64,000 nt of DNA from the NCBI GenBank assembly GCA_963556145.1, contig OY744473.1:1736001-1800000 (forward strand), in the 5' to 3' direction. This DNA comes from Hygrocybe punicea. Its lineage: Eukaryota; Basidiomycota; Agaricomycetes; Agaricales; Hygrophoraceae. Positions 8,837 to 20,464 of the stretch are shown one piece after another. Position 1 is the first letter of the stretch. Every line of letters begins with the position of its first letter. A program made the position numbers and the translations under genes. The notes beneath the pieces are model-generated. The model was not told the origin of the DNA, did no database searches, and worked only from the letters and a program-made list of their open reading frames with translations.

Positions 8837-11408
8837 TCACACCATCTTGCCAGTGCCATGTTTTGCCTTTCCATCCATCTGTGTAGCTTGGTTTTTTTCA
8901 TATGCACGTTCTTCGTTCATCCTCGCTTCCCTTCCGGAGATGTACGCATTATCTTCCATGATATCATCAGATTGATCGTCTTCTGGGTACAGAGCAGTGC
9001 CAGTATCACCGCTTTTGATCATTGCAGCATGAGCCTCCAATGGCGTACATTGAAGGTCTTCTTGGATGAGTTGGCAGGCGACATAGGGCACCAGGACGTA
9101 GTCTGTAAAAAGGGCTAAACTGAAAGGCACAAAGCTGTACATTGGTGTCTTGCTTGGAGGGAACATGTGGAGAAGGGCACTCTGGATCACAGCCTGCCCT
9201 TTTGCGCCATAGCTGGTAGCTGTGTGAGTGGCACAATGTCATGAAGCTTTGAAGGTTACGGTACGTACTATCCTGGTTGTGATTGCTCAATAATTGTGCC
9301 CATACACCACTTAGCCAACTGTTTGAGGGTCCATTTAGCTGCGGCGAGTGTCATCTCAAGATGCTGGTAAACAAGTGTCTTGGATCATGCTTCCTTGTCA
9401 ATGATAATCATCTGCAGTCGCTCCTTCATCGGCATGATGCGACCTGTCAAATCAAAAAAATTAATCTGTAGTGGCCAGTCGTTCTCAACTGCTATCTTGA
9501 TATGTTCCTTCTCCTTCATAATGCGTTTGACCTCACAACAAATCTCGACCTCAGCTTTGAAACCCTCCTTCGTGATCTCACCATCGCACACCATTACCTT
9601 GTAGTTCTTGATAAGTGTCATTAATTTGTCACCAGGATTAGATGGAACCGGATCATTGCAGCCGGAACCAGGGCAGTACTTCGGGATCATGTCACTTCCG
9701 TCTTGGAGGGGAAAGCGTGAGGAATGGTGAATGCTATTGGAATGAGAAAAACTGGCCTGCCATGGCCTTAGATCGTCCTCCGGCCCTTCCCAGTCAAATA
9801 GAAAACCACCAGGATCCTCAGTGACTGTCCTCGCTTCTAACTGCGCATTGGCACCATCCTCCTCGGGCTCAGCTCTGGCAATAGTTGGTGCATCAGCCAT
9901 GCGTTCGGCTACACTTTCTACATCCATGTTATCATCGTCGGCTGAATTTACCTGCCAGTATAATCTTCTCCTCTTCGGCGGCAGACGTCTGGTAGGCTCG
10001 TTGTTGTCCTGCTCGTTGTCGTCCTCACTGGCACTGTCAGCAATGATCTTCCTGAGTCTCTTATTCTCCAGTTCCAGTGTATTAGTAGGAATGTTCCATC
10101 ATCAATGACGCGCCATACCTTCGCCTTACAGCCCTGAGCAGACTTCTTGAGTGGCTCCGCATTATTTTTCACCGCTTCAGTTTGTGTTAGTTTGACTTTC
10201 TTCAATGGAGGGGCACACTCTTCCTCCTCATCGTTGGTGTCATTCCCTCTCATCCTCTTTTGCCTTTTGCTGGCCTGTGCAAGGTCAAATTTCTTCTTAC
10301 AACATGTTGTTCTCGACTTGCCTTGCCTTGCCTTGCCTTCTCCTCGAGTTGGCCCTGGAGTTTGATGATTTCTTGAGGAATATGCTTTTGATTCGTACCA
10401 TTTTTTCCTGCTGAGTGTGACTTCATGTTGACCTTCTTCTGTTGTGTTGAAATGCAAGCTTTGGCATGAGATTTCTTTTTGGGATTGGATTTGCTCTGGG
10501 CATTTTTATGCCATCAGTGTCCAAAGGTCATTTTTACAGAACAATCACCTTGGACTTCTTATGGCGTTGTTCAATCCACCTAGCCTCCTCCTCGTCACCT
10601 TCCGAGTTGCCATTACCACTCTCCTGTTCCTTGTTATCACTTTGTTCATCTGAAGATGCTGCATCCGTGCGGCTCTCACACAAATTGTCACTAGAGAGTT
10701 CTGAGTCGTGGTGCTATGGTAATGTAGTGATAAGAAATCATGATCAACAAGTAGAATAGATTACCCACCCCATTTTTCTTTGCAGATCTGATAGCTGCAC
10801 CATGGTTGCGTAAAAAACGACCGATGAAGTTGCGGATCGGCCACCCTGCAGCATACCAACGGAGGTATCGATGCTTCTTTTGTGCCTAGGTACACATTTT
10901 AGCGCATATTAGGGCAAAGTACTATATAACAAAGGTGACTCACCAGCCAGATCACTTTTTCAACTAACACAGAATCCTGATCCTTCAAGGTCTTGTTGAT
11001 GTTCAGGTATTTATGAGTTAGTTTCCGAGAGATGGCCTGGAATAGAATTTGTATTGGAGTGAAGGCATTCCACAAAGCTTACTTACTGCAATACAGTTGT
11101 ATCTGCATCTGTTATCAAACCCATCGCATCTTGTAAGTTGTAGCCTTTCAGTGGTGACCGTCCAGGAGTGCCTTTTGGTCTCGGAATAAGCTGTTTGTAT
11201 CTTGACTTGTAAGACTGAACTCGTCGGCTAGCATCCTGCTTGCCTGAGAAGACCACAATCACCAGTGAAATTCAAGATAAATTTTCAATGTGAACTCACG
11301 TTGAACCTTGCGTAATTCACGGTCCAATTCTGTTATATGATCTGACAGCATCGAGCTTGTTGACAGGCTTGTCCCTCTTTGTTTTCTTTTGCTGGGGCAT
11401 GGTGGTCG
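8837..11408 (-). pseudogene. Accessory gene of element A, multi-exon
   Basis: A minus-strand gene starting about ATG 11408 and ending at 8837, divergent from the transposase. The first exon is Lys-rich (MPQQKKTKRDKP) and leads into a short coiled coil (ELDRELRKVQRE) after what looks like a frame slip. A second exon contains GYNLQDAMGLITDAD near 11120. A later segment reads RYLRWYAAGWPIRNFIGRFL near 10850. The middle (9950-10460) is Lys/Arg- and acid-rich with probable nuclear-localisation stretches. The C-terminal part (9190-8837) reads LVPYVACQLIQEDL and ends in an acidic tail. I know this arrangement as the second gene of basidiomycete CACTA-like transposons; its role is unknown, possibly end-binding. 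Exon borders are only partly resolved and frame slips suggest decay. Confidence 0.5.
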
Positions 11409-11538
11409 ACCGGTCAAGACAAACTGCAAGATGTGCCAGTGCCGTTCTGAGGTCATGTGATTTTGATCGTTGATCGGAAATTTCTCCTAAGTCCCTACCC
11501 CAAGCTCGAGCTTGTGTTCACCCACCTCATTGTTCACG
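11409..11538. promoter_or_regulatory. Divergent intergenic spacer of element A
   Basis: A 130-bp spacer between the divergent starts of the accessory gene (minus) and the transposase (plus). It presumably holds both promoters. No distinct TATA element was recognised. Confidence 0.35.
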
Positions 11539-13458
11539 ATGGCCAGAAGCTGCAAGCGAAGGCGGAAGCGATGCTGCTGCAATCCAGGCTGTTACAAGAA
11601 GCTTGCATATTCAACCCGGAAGCGACATTATGCCAGTGCATCTGAACACACGATGCTTCCCTCTGATGACGGGAGCGATATCGATGCTGGATCAAGCATC
11701 AGTATCCATTCTGACAATCTGGCCAGTGGTGAGTTATTGGCTATCTTCTCGCAACTTAAATTTCATGCAATCAGCAGTTTCACATAGCGCTGCAACCAGT
11801 ACCACCACCAATTCACCCACCAATTTGCATATCACAATAAATGAAAGAGATCTATCACAAACCCTCGAGCTCCATGATGTTGATCATGAAATCCTCATTC
11901 ACGACATCATGGAAGACGATGCTGAATCTACTGTTTATTCCAGCGACTCTGACCCTAATTCGGATGACGCGGTTATCTACAAGAGCGATTTGAGTGACGA
12001 TGATCACCGAACACTTGAGGAGATGTGTGAGGACCTAGAGGATTACCTTGGCCCCGAGAGGGATGAAGAGTTATGGAAAATTCGTGAATTTGACATGTTT
12101 AATTCATCTTCGTATTTTCTAATTGATTTGCTACAGGAAACAGCATTTTAACTGATGGAGACCGCGACAATATCCGTGCATTCAAGTTGAGGATCATGAG
12201 TAACATGACTCGAACGACATTCAATCAACTTCGTCATACGTTTTCACACAAGATGTCGCTCAACTCTGAATGGGTCATATTACATCGTATGGCTCTTCTA
12301 TCGGGTATCCAACCCATCAATTATGACTGCTGTATCAATTCTTGTGTTGCCTACACAGGGAAGTACAAGTATCACGAAGAGTGTCCCTTCTGCAAAGAAC
12401 CATGCTATGCACGCAGCCGCCATCCATGCCGAATATTTCAATATCTTCCCTTAATTCCTCGGCTCCAAGCGTTCTTCGAAAATGAAAATATGATCACAAG
12501 GCTATTGTATCGTCACTCATATGTGTTTTCGGATGATCAGATTCATGACGTCTTTGATAGTCAACACTATCGAAAGTTGCTGCACACAAAGGTCACTATC
12601 GATGGTGTGGGACGGCCCTACACATACTTCTGCAAGAAACATGACATTGCATTATCAGTCTGTACTGATGGTGTTCTTCTTTTCAAATGCCACAAAACTG
12701 GGCCCTCAGTGACACCGATGCTACTCCAAATTTTCAACCTACCGCCACGAATTCGTATTTATCTTGCACACTTAATCTGTGTCGGCATTATCCCCAATCG
12801 ACCGAAAGATATCGCATCATTCTTAGCCCCGCTTGATGACAAGCAGGCTGAACTTGCCTTTGGCATCCATACTTTCAATGCAATTGAGCAGAATCACTTC
12901 GATTTACATGCATACCTGATCCTTGAAAATGGAGATATGGTTGCAATGAACAAGATGCTGGGGATTAAAGGACACAACAGGTACTGTCCTTGCCGTTCCT
13001 GCAAGATCAAGGGTGTATGCGATGTGACAGGAGGTGCGACAATCTATCATTTACTGCTGAGAAGATGTCCCTCACCAGACAAGACCATCCGTTGATCCTC
13101 GTGGACTTATACTGCGTCATCATTCCGATTTCGAGACCATCTTACACCGAATGAACAATGCGAAAACAAACCAGGAACGCGATAATATATCCATGTATCA
13201 TGGCATCTGTGAGTTGCCTGCCCTCACTCGTGTCAAGTCACTTGATCATGCGCAGTGTGCTGCATGGGATTGGGCACATATTCTAGGTGAAAATGTCATT
13301 CCAAACCTCACGTATTTGTGGATGGGAATCTTCAAGGGCATTGATTCGGGTGATGAAGATTATGAGATTTCTGCCGACACATGGGAAATCATTGGTGAGG
13401 AGACAGCAGCAGCTGTGAAGAGCATCCCAGCGGCATTTGTCCACGCTCTTGGGAATAT
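11539..13458 (+). pseudogene. Tnp2-like transposase of element A, N-terminal part
   Basis: The start is placed at ATG 11539 (MARSCKRRRKRC), ahead of a Cys-rich N-terminus (CCCNPGCYKKLAYSTRKRHY) typical of the family. A short intron (gtgagt at about 11729, acceptor cag near 11774) is likely. Next come an acidic region, a CxxC zinc segment (YHEECPFCKEPCY), YLPLIPRLQAFFEN, the Asp-bearing DVFDSQHYRKL, ALSVCTDGVLLF, and LPPRIRIYLAHLICVGIIP. These fit the Transposase_21/Tnp2 fold of CACTA elements, which cuts at the element ends. A frameshift lies at about 13070-13085, before DPRGLILRHHSDF. The part up to GNI at 13458 is cut by the TRIM-like element. The rest is at 15197-15761 and 56717-57455. Confidence 0.8.
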
Positions 13459-13600
13459 TGGTCCCTCGGGATCAGGGACAGAATTGCACGGAAAGGTCAA
13501 GGTGGATGGGATGGATAGGACAAGATCAACTGACTACCACATCGGGAACTGCTACTGACTAAGGAAGAGGTCATGTGATGTGCCAGGCACAACTACTACA
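13459..13600 (-). repeat. Left terminal direct repeat (3' LTR) of the TRIM-like element
   Basis: A 142-bp repeat, TGGTCC...CTACTACA on the plus strand, matching 15045-15196 except for a 10-bp indel near its start and about four C/T or A/G changes. Confidence 0.8.
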
Positions 13601-13604
13601 AGTG

Positions 13605-13616
13605 CCCCCCTCTCTC
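13605..13616 (-). promoter_or_regulatory. Polypurine tract of the TRIM-like element
   Basis: On the minus strand GAGAGAGGGGGG lies four bases upstream of the 3' LTR start at 13600, the expected position of the plus-strand primer. Confidence 0.6.
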
Positions 13617-15018
13617 ATAGCGATGCCCTCGTCACTAGCAAAAGACAGGCAAAACAAAAAGAGCAGAAAAAAAAAAAAAAAAAGAGAAGGAACCTGACAG
13701 AAGGGGAACACAAAGCACACAAAGAAAGGCAAGGGTAGACTAGTCCACCCCAGATGAATCTAATAAAGGTGGGTTGTGGTGAACAAAAAAAGGTGGGGAA
13801 AAAGTGGTGGAATGTGAAAATAGAAGCGGCACGGCGCGGCGCAGGTTCAGCGGGTGGGTCGTTGGGCACGGGTCGACGCGGGGGGATGTGGGGTCATCAT
13901 ACGATACGTGGGTGGGGCGTCCATTCAGGGCACAGCCGTCGTGGTACGTTCCGTGCATGGGGCCATGGGGGATATGGCCATGGGCTTGGTGCAGATGGAC
14001 TTGCGTTGTCGGATACGTCGTTTGGGGGTGTCGTATCGCGGGGATGGGCCATTGTGGTGGTGCGTGAATGTGCAGGGGTGTGGGACACAGGGCCACGCGT
14101 GTGTGGACGGGGTATGGAGGAGCGGGGTGTGCTGTTCGCGTTGGAATGGGCTGTGGACGTGCGGGGGTGGTCGATGGTGCTGGGAACGGGCGTGTGGGGC
14201 CGTGAAACGAGCTGGCATGGGGCTCGCGGTTTCTCGCGTGGGTGTGTGGTTGGGAGGTGTGTTGCCAAGTTGCGCTGGGTGGGGCCAGACACGTCGTTCG
14301 CGTGGGCATGGGCTGTTGGGGCCATGCTGGTGTTGTGCGCACGAGACAGTCGACGCGGGCGTGTTGCACTGAGCCCATGGGATCGAGGAAGAAGGTGCCG
14401 GCATGTGCGAGGGGTGCCAGTCGACACGGTGACATGGCGGTTGGGCGATGTGGCAGGAGATGGGTAGGCGTGACGATGGTGAGATTGAAGACGGGGAAGG
14501 TGGTGGGGTGGTTCGTGGGGTTGCTGTACAAACATGGGGTGGTCTCAAGGGTCTGTGTATTCAGTAGTGAACCTGTGGGCATCCGAATGAAAAATGGTAG
14601 GTCGAAAACGGGGACGACGATGTCAAGGGCGTGTCTTGCTGTGCGATGGCATTGTTGGATACGTCGTCCGGCTCGGCAACCTCGTGGGGGTCTTCTAAGG
14701 AGTGTGGGGTGCCGTGGTTGGGCGTGGTTGGTCGGGTTTTTGGTGGGCAAAGCTGGTGACATGGCTGCGCGAGGTGGCTGTGCGGAATGGTGAGGATGGA
14801 CAAAAAGTCGTGAAGATGGTTGCGGGGCACGTAGAATGATGTGGACATATCGCTGGGGCCATCAGAGATTGTTTTTTGTAGTGTTTTGCATGGGTGTGCT
14901 GCGTGGAATCGTGCGGGTGGGCTCTCGGGGGGGTACTCTGTGCTCGAAAATCTCTGTTGCTGTAGTCAAAAAGGGTCTGTGTGAGTGGAATGTTGTGGTC
15001 TCCGGTGGCGTGGCTCGA

Positions 15019-15036
15019 ATCGCGCTCTCATCACCA
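15019..15036 (-). promoter_or_regulatory. tRNA primer-binding site of the TRIM-like element
   Basis: Eight bases inside the 5' LTR the minus strand reads TGGTGATGAGAGCGCG. On the plus strand this stretch looks like a tRNA 3' end: a T-arm-like GCTCGAAT, a seven-base acceptor strand TCTCATC, then ACCA. This is what a retroelement minus-strand primer-binding site should look like. The tRNA species was not identified. Confidence 0.55.
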
Positions 15037-15044
15037 CGATGGAG

Positions 15045-15196
15045 TGGTCCGGAGAGACCTCTCGGGATCAGGGACGGAATCGCATGGAAAGGTCAAGGTG
15101 GATGGGATGGATAGGACAAGATCAACTGACTACCACATCGGGAACTGCTACTGACTAAGGAAGAGGTCACGTGATGTGCCAGGCACAACTACTACA
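15045..15196 (-). repeat. Right terminal direct repeat (5' LTR) of the TRIM-like element
   Basis: A 152-bp partner of 13459-13600, ending CTACTACA at 15196; Tnp2 coding sequence resumes at once (CCGTTCAACG). Confidence 0.8.
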
Positions 15197-15761
15197 CCGT
15201 TCAACGTTCACTGTGGAGTCTTGGAGTTTTTGGTTCATGTATGTCACACCAATCGTTCTTCAAGGTCGTTTCCAGCATGAGAAGTATTATAACCATCTGT
15301 GCATGCTTGTCGACATCATGAAGATGACGCTGAAGTATGAAATTACACATGTAGAGATCGACAAGTTGGAGAGAGCGATCATCGAGTGGGTTGAACTTTA
15401 TGAAAAGTGAGTGAACAAATTTTATATTCTCAACCGCGCAACATTACAATTCATACGGATTTCAGATATTATTACCAGTACAAAGAGAGTCGCCTGCCAG
15501 TATGCACTGTCACAATCCACGGCCTCCTGCACATTGCACAGAACATTCGATACTGTGGTCCAGTATGGACGACATGGGTTTTCTATATGGAACGTTTTTG
15601 TGGCGCGGTTCAATCAGCATTGCGATCCCGTGTCAAACCATGGAGCAATTTGAATAAACAGAATCTTCAAGTTGCTTACCTTTCGCAACTCAGTGTTAAA
15701 TACAATTTGGATGAAGAACTTTCACTAGCGGGCTCTGCAAATGCAAATGCAAGTGGCCTCA
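15197..15761 (+). pseudogene. Tnp2-like transposase of element A, middle part
   Basis: This continues the transposase after the TRIM-like insertion: STFTVESWSFWFMYVTPIVLQGRF, then an alpha-helical region (EKYYNHLCMLVDIMK, ERAIIEWVELYE). A probable short intron lies near 15408-15470 (gtgagt at 15408), followed by TVTIHGLLHIAQNIRYCGPVWTTWVFYMERF, the typical H...GP...W...ER segment of the family, and LVKYNLDEELSL. At 15761 the coding sequence is cut by element B after codons SGLT. It resumes at 56717 as a Trp-Thr-Glu-Phe stretch in the same frame. Confidence 0.75.
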
Positions 15762-15905
15762 CATCAGGAAAACACGGGTTGACTTAATTTGACTTAATCG
15801 GACTTAGTCGACTTAAACCCACTTACTCAACTTAAAAACACTTACTCGACTTAAACACACTTAAATTTTATTAAAACTTGATATTAAAAAATTAATTGTA
15901 GTACT
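15762..15905 (+). repeat. Left terminal inverted repeat and subterminal repeats of element B
   Basis: CATCAGGAAAACACGGG is followed by repeated GACTTAAT/CACTTA motifs. It pairs with the inverted array ending at 56714. Confidence 0.8.
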
Positions 15906-15907
15906 AT

Positions 15908-16243
15908 TCAAAAAGCTAACTGAGTTGCGTGATGGTCAACATACTTATTTACATAGTAATACTTGAATGCTGCCAAAGTATCTTGAGGTTGCAGTGCCGG
16001 TATGAATTTCCGCCCAAAGACCGGCATGAGATGACATGCTCGAATGATGCACTCCAGGTGGATAACAGATGCAACACGGTGGCCTTCGATGTCGTGTTCT
16101 TGCTCTGCAATCCACATGCCTGTGGTACTGTCCGGTTCTTGACCGAGAACCCGAAACCAATGAACCAAGGCACACGGGTATGTTACGCCTTGGTGGTTGA
16201 AAGAAAATAACAGCCGGAGCTGCACCACATCAATCCCCCGCAT
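15908..16243 (-). pseudogene. Plavaka-like transposase of element B, C-terminal part
   Basis: The minus-strand frame, from the D junction at 16243, begins MRGIDVVQLRLLFSF, then GVTYPCALVHWF, DSTTGMWI, VIHLECIIRACHLMPVFG and YYVNKYVDHHATQLAF, ending at a stop at 15908. This cysteine- and histidine-bearing module is the usual C-terminus of Plavaka-type transposases in basidiomycetes. It joins in frame to PELPGM at 25051 when D is removed together with one copy of CAT. The module itself has no internal stop. Confidence 0.8.
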
Positions 16244-16319
16244 CCCGAGCCCTTTCAGCGTATCTTTCCCATGATACATGGGTCAGCTGAGATGGACAAT
16301 TCCCACTCCAAGTGGGCTG

Positions 16320-16770
16320 GCTTATCTCGGCCGACCAATATCTTTCTCCAGGGCAGATGGCTTGGCTGAGGGTTCCATGTTCGGAGAAGCATGGGTTGGC
16401 TGAAGCAGAAGGATATATTGGCTGGCCATGGGAGATGGATTGGCTGACCGGTCTGGGTATTTTGGTTGGCCATGGAACATTGGTTGGCCGATGGGTCTGG
16501 GTATTTCGGCTTGCCATGGAACATGGATTGGCCGACCAGTCTCGGTATTTCACTTGGCCATGGAACATGGGTTGGCCGAATGGTCTGGGTATTTTGGCTG
16601 GCCATGGGAGATGGATTGGCCAACAGGTCTGGGTATTTAGGCTATGGATTGGCCGATGGTCTGGGTATTTCGGCTAGCCATGGAACATGGATTGGCTGAC
16701 CTCTGCGTTTATTGGCTGGCCATGAGACATGGATTGGCTGACTGTACTGGGTGTAGCCATGGAACATGGG
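16320..16770 (-). repeat. 44-bp minisatellite, left arm of D
   Basis: About nine diverged copies of a 44-bp unit containing CCATGGAACATGGATTGGC and GGTCTGGGTATTTCGGC. It is the inverse of the larger array at 23940-24900. Because 44 is not a multiple of three, all frames stay partly open and yield meaningless repetitive ORFs. 16771-17700 is arm sequence without a gene. Confidence 0.9.
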
Positions 16771-18129
16771 TTGGCCAAAGCTTTGGTTATATGACATGGC
16801 CATAGCACCTGGGTTGGCCAAAGCTCCAGCTCCATTGGGATGGCCACAGCTCTAATTACATCAGCTGTCAACATGATATGCATTGGCCAACACTCAGAAT
16901 ACATTGGCTGGTCATGGCACATTGGTTGGCTGTTCCTAATGGGTCTTTGGCTAGTTGTGGGTCATGGATTGACCAGTGCCAGAGATATAATGGCCAGCCA
17001 TGATACTGCTGACCTTGTGACATAGGGTTAGGGTTCACACCGATAAAATGCAATAAATTCCTTCTAAGACATTGACAGCTTAACATTACAACAAGTACTG
17101 CTACTGTGTTACAAATGCCTCTGAAAGGATAATAAGCAAGACACCAACGCCATTCAGTCTTGATCTCAAAGGAGGAGCTCTTCTCCTTCTTGATCAAGAC
17201 TAACTGACAAAGAAAATACTAACAAAAATTTTGCGAACAAATAACCAAAAATGGATACTGAAATCAACTAAACTAACAATATTACCTGGTCTCAATGTCA
17301 CTAAAGGAAGGCTAAAAGTAATAATGAGACTTACCTGGTCAACTTTCAATGATGCCACCAGGCCCACTACAAGTAGGTTGCCCAGCAAGGAAATCAGGGG
17401 GATTCACCCGCCCTTTCATTCCTGAAGACCTGTACAGTGACAAGCACTCATTTCTGAGGACCAGACACCAACAGTTGGCACACAGAGATGCCACAATGTT
17501 CATTCAAGTTGAACAGATAACTTCAACAAAAGATACTGTCAGTAATGGGGTAATACAAATTAATCACTCATCTGGATGCAAACATACCAAAGAAGATACC
17601 TGCTGGTGAAAAAGAAGAACATACCACAATAATCATGTAGTCCTGTGAAGTGAACAGACATGAGCAACAAAGCCTGAGGAAATCACCTACCAGTTAAGAC
17701 TATGACACTCCAGAATCTCTGGTTGTTGCCCGGTACAATAACCAAGGATCCTGCAGTGTCATCAAAAGTGGTAGTGGTGGTTGTGAGGTAAGGAGAAAAT
17801 CTCAACCGTGTTTGATGGGCTTGTACTTATTTGTTCATGTGACTTAACATGTTTGTTGATCACATGTCACAAAGTGTGATGTCACGTTGGGCCGTCCAAA
17901 CGTTACGTCACATTTGTGACATGTCGCGTCTCAATAATCATGTGACACGCGAGTCATATTCCTGACCTCAATCTCACTATATATAATAGGTACAAAATAA
18001 AAAAAATAATGATACGACGAGGGCAGGGAATCACCTTGCCCTCGTCTCACTATGTATAATACAAAAGAAAAATAATAATAATGATATGACGAGGGCAGGG
18101 TGATTCCCTGCCCTCGTCTCGTCACTGAT

Positions 18130-19509
18130 CCACCCCGACGGTTGGGTTCATGACCACCGTTGCCGTCGCTGCTGCTGCTGTTCCTGCTGCTGCTGCTGCT
18201 GCCGTTGCCGTTGCTGCTGCTGCTGTTGCTGCCGTTGCCATCGCTGCTGCTGCTGATGTTGCCGTTGCCGTTGCGGCTGCTGCTGCCGCTCCAGCCGTTC
18301 CCACTGCTGCTGCCGTTGCCATCGCTGCTGCTGCTGCTGGTGCTGTTCGGGCTGCTGCTGCCATTGCCGTTGCCATTGCCATTGCGGCTGCAGGCTTCAT
18401 CTTGGCGCAGTAACAACTGCAAGGTAGTAGTAGTACATAAAATAAGCAAAAAAACACTGATGACTTACCATACATGTCATCCTTTTCTTCGTCACCATCG
18501 TCCGCGTCTGCTGCTGCCCGTCGCTGCTGCTGCTGCCCTTGCCATTGCTGCCGTTGCTGTTGCCGTTGCTGCTACTGCCGTTGCCGTCCCTGCTGCCATT
18601 GCCGTCCCTGCTGCCATTGCCGTCCCTGCTGCCATTGTGGCTGCTGCTGTTGCCGTTGCCGTCGCGGCTGCTGCTGCCGTTCCCGCTGCTGCTGCGGCTG
18701 CTGTGGCCGGTGCGGCTGCTGTTGCTGTTCCTGGTCCTGGTCCCACTGCTGCTGCCATTCCCGGTCCGGGTCCTGCTGCTGCTGTCGTTCCCGGACCCGG
18801 TTACGTTGCTGCTGCCGTTCACGGTCATGGTCCCGCTGCCACTGCCATTCCTGGTCCTGGTCCTGGTCCTGCTGCTGCTGCCGTTCCCGGACCCGGTTAC
18901 ACTGCTGCTCCTGTTCATGGTCCCGGTCCCGCTGCTGCTTCGGCTGCCGTTGCCGTTGCTGCCATTGCTGCTGCCACTGCCGTGGGTGCTGTTGCCGCTG
19001 TGCTGCCAGTCCTGTTGCTGCTGTCGGCGCAGTAACAACTGAAAAGCATAATTTGACTAGTACATAAAATAAGAAAAAAATACAGACGACTTACCGTTGT
19101 CATCCATTTCTTCGTCGTCGTCGTCCGCGTCTGGGTCTTCGTCGTCGTCGACCATGTCCGCATCTGGGTCGTCCCCGTCTGTATCTCCACCGACCCGGGC
19201 TCCATCGTCCGCGCTGTCCCCATACCAATGTGGTTCCCGTCTCTCATCGTCGTCCTCGTTCTCGTCGTTCCGGTCCCCGTGTCTGTCATTGCCATCCCTG
19301 TTCTCGTCATTCTGGTCTCCGCTGTCATTGCCATCCCCGTTGCCATGTTTCTGGTCCCCGTTGTCGACATTCCGGACCCTGTTCTCGTCGCTCCGGTCTC
19401 TGTTCTCGTCATTCCGGTCCCCTGCGTAGTTTGCCGCCCCCGTCGTCGTTCTGGGCCTCGTTCGACCCCACCACGTAGCCTTTCCCAGACCCATCGCGTT
19501 CACGGTCAT
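18130..19509 (-). CDS. Exon-intron repeat gene in the left arm of D (low complexity)
   Basis: On the minus strand an Asp/Asn/Glu/Arg-rich frame (from about 19509; runs of DENxDGND type) is followed by a donor GTAAGTC. A 56-nt intron (19039-19094) ends in TTTTCAG, and the next exon starts TTGTTACTGCGCC. That exon is CAG/GCA-triplet rich and ends at a second GTAAGTC; a 52-nt intron (18417-18468) is followed by a third exon with the same start. The intron-plus-exon-start unit is thus duplicated, and one unit occurs in inverse orientation at 21393-21444. Repetition of splice sites argues for a transcribed gene, but the protein has no recognised domain and may be junk coding. Whether it is translated is unknown. 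Confidence 0.35.
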
Positions 19510-20200
19510 CGTCCGTGTCCTTTTGTTATCGGCGTCGCGTCGTTGGCTTCCGTCCTGGCGTTGCTGTTGGTGTGACAGTTGTCATGGTCGTCTGACGCGA
19601 CGTTGGCGGAAAAGACCTAAAAACTATGTGGAATGAGTTAGTAGAGTAAACAAAAGAAACATAAAATGAAAACTTAAGCTACGTGCTCATCAAAGTCGAG
19701 ATGAAGAGTGACATGGCTTGAACTCGCGCGAGAATTTCAACCGGCGTTTGCCGATTTCCTAAATGGGGCCGAATTGCCATATTGGTACAGGTGGCTGGAT
19801 TTTCTTATTGCTATTACATGCTGTATAACACCTCAATGGCCAGGGCAAGACCCTGAAGGGATGTAGGTATCCCATACCCACAAGTATGGTAAATTTTGTA
19901 TTTTATTTGAGCCTACAGAGAGAGCTATTCACAATGTATTTGAGCCCTCTGCCAAAATTGGACCCTTAAACACCGAACTTTGCAAGTATACATCTAGAAA
20001 ATCTAAAATTAATTCTAGCAGTACTAGGTGAAGTGTGCTTCATTGTTACAATAAGTGCCTGGCAGTTAGTAGTCCAGGAAATGTGCTGTAGCCAACAAAT
20101 GGTAAAGCTGTGAGTTGCATGACTTGAATCCAAATAACGGGACTTTGATTGAACAGCCAATAATTTATTAATGTGAAGTTCCACACACATTTGTCCTACA

Positions 20201-20300
20201 NNNNNNNNNNNNNNNNNNNNNNNNNNNNNNNNNNNNNNNNNNNNNNNNNNNNNNNNNNNNNNNNNNNNNNNNNNNNNNNNNNNNNNNNNNNNNNNNNNNN
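20201..20300. other. Assembly gap (100 N) at the centre of D
   Basis: Exactly 100 N. The 163 bp before it (20038-20200) reads the same as the 163 bp after it (20301-20463), so the two contigs appear to overlap. The gap is probably an artefact and no sequence need be missing. Confidence 0.9.
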
Positions 20301-20348
20301 CTTCATTGTTACAATAAGTGCCTGGCAGTTAGTAGTCCAGGAAATGTG

Positions 20349-20464
20349 CTGTAGCCAACAAATGGTAAAGCTGTGAGTTGCATGACTTGAATCCAAATAA
20401 CGGGACTTTGATTGAACAGCCAATAATTTATTAATGTGAAGTTCCACACACATTTGTCCTACAA
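20349..20464. repeat. Central spacer of the D palindrome
   Basis: About 116 nt between the end of the left arm (AAATGTG, 20342-20348) and the start of the right arm (CACATTT, from 20465). It is also present as 20086-20200 before the gap. No gene is seen in it. Confidence 0.7.

Larger units (their letters stand above)
13459..15196 (-). mobile_element. TRIM-like non-coding LTR element in the Tnp2 gene
   Basis: A 1738-bp insertion bounded by direct repeats 13459-13600 (142 bp) and 15045-15196 (152 bp). Both start TGGTCC and end CTACTACA on the plus strand. The right copy has an extra 10 bp (GGAGAGACCT); otherwise they differ at about four transitions. Read on the minus strand there is a primer-binding site next to one LTR and a polypurine tract next to the other, as in an LTR retrotransposon. 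The 1.4-kb interior is GT-rich on the plus strand with only low-complexity frames and no gag or pol. Removing it rejoins Tnp2 in frame (GNI then RSTFTVESWSFWF). No 5-bp target duplication is evident. Confidence 0.75.

Noticed and set aside
13740..14762. 340-codon Pro/His/Thr-rich ORF in the TRIM-like interior
   Set aside because: Low-complexity composition with overlapping ORFs in several frames of both strands and no domain; better explained by biased base composition.
18160..18410. Host polyglutamine-type repeat expansion
   Set aside because: The triplet array is mirrored in the other arm of D and belongs to that element.
18160..19035. Poly-Leu/Ala ORF of 291 codons on the plus strand
   Set aside because: It is the triplet-repeat shadow of a CAG/GCA-rich region; the splice signals lie on the other strand.
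20201..20300. Unknown sequence hidden in the N gap
   Set aside because: The same 163 bp flanks both sides, so an unmerged contig overlap is the simpler reading.
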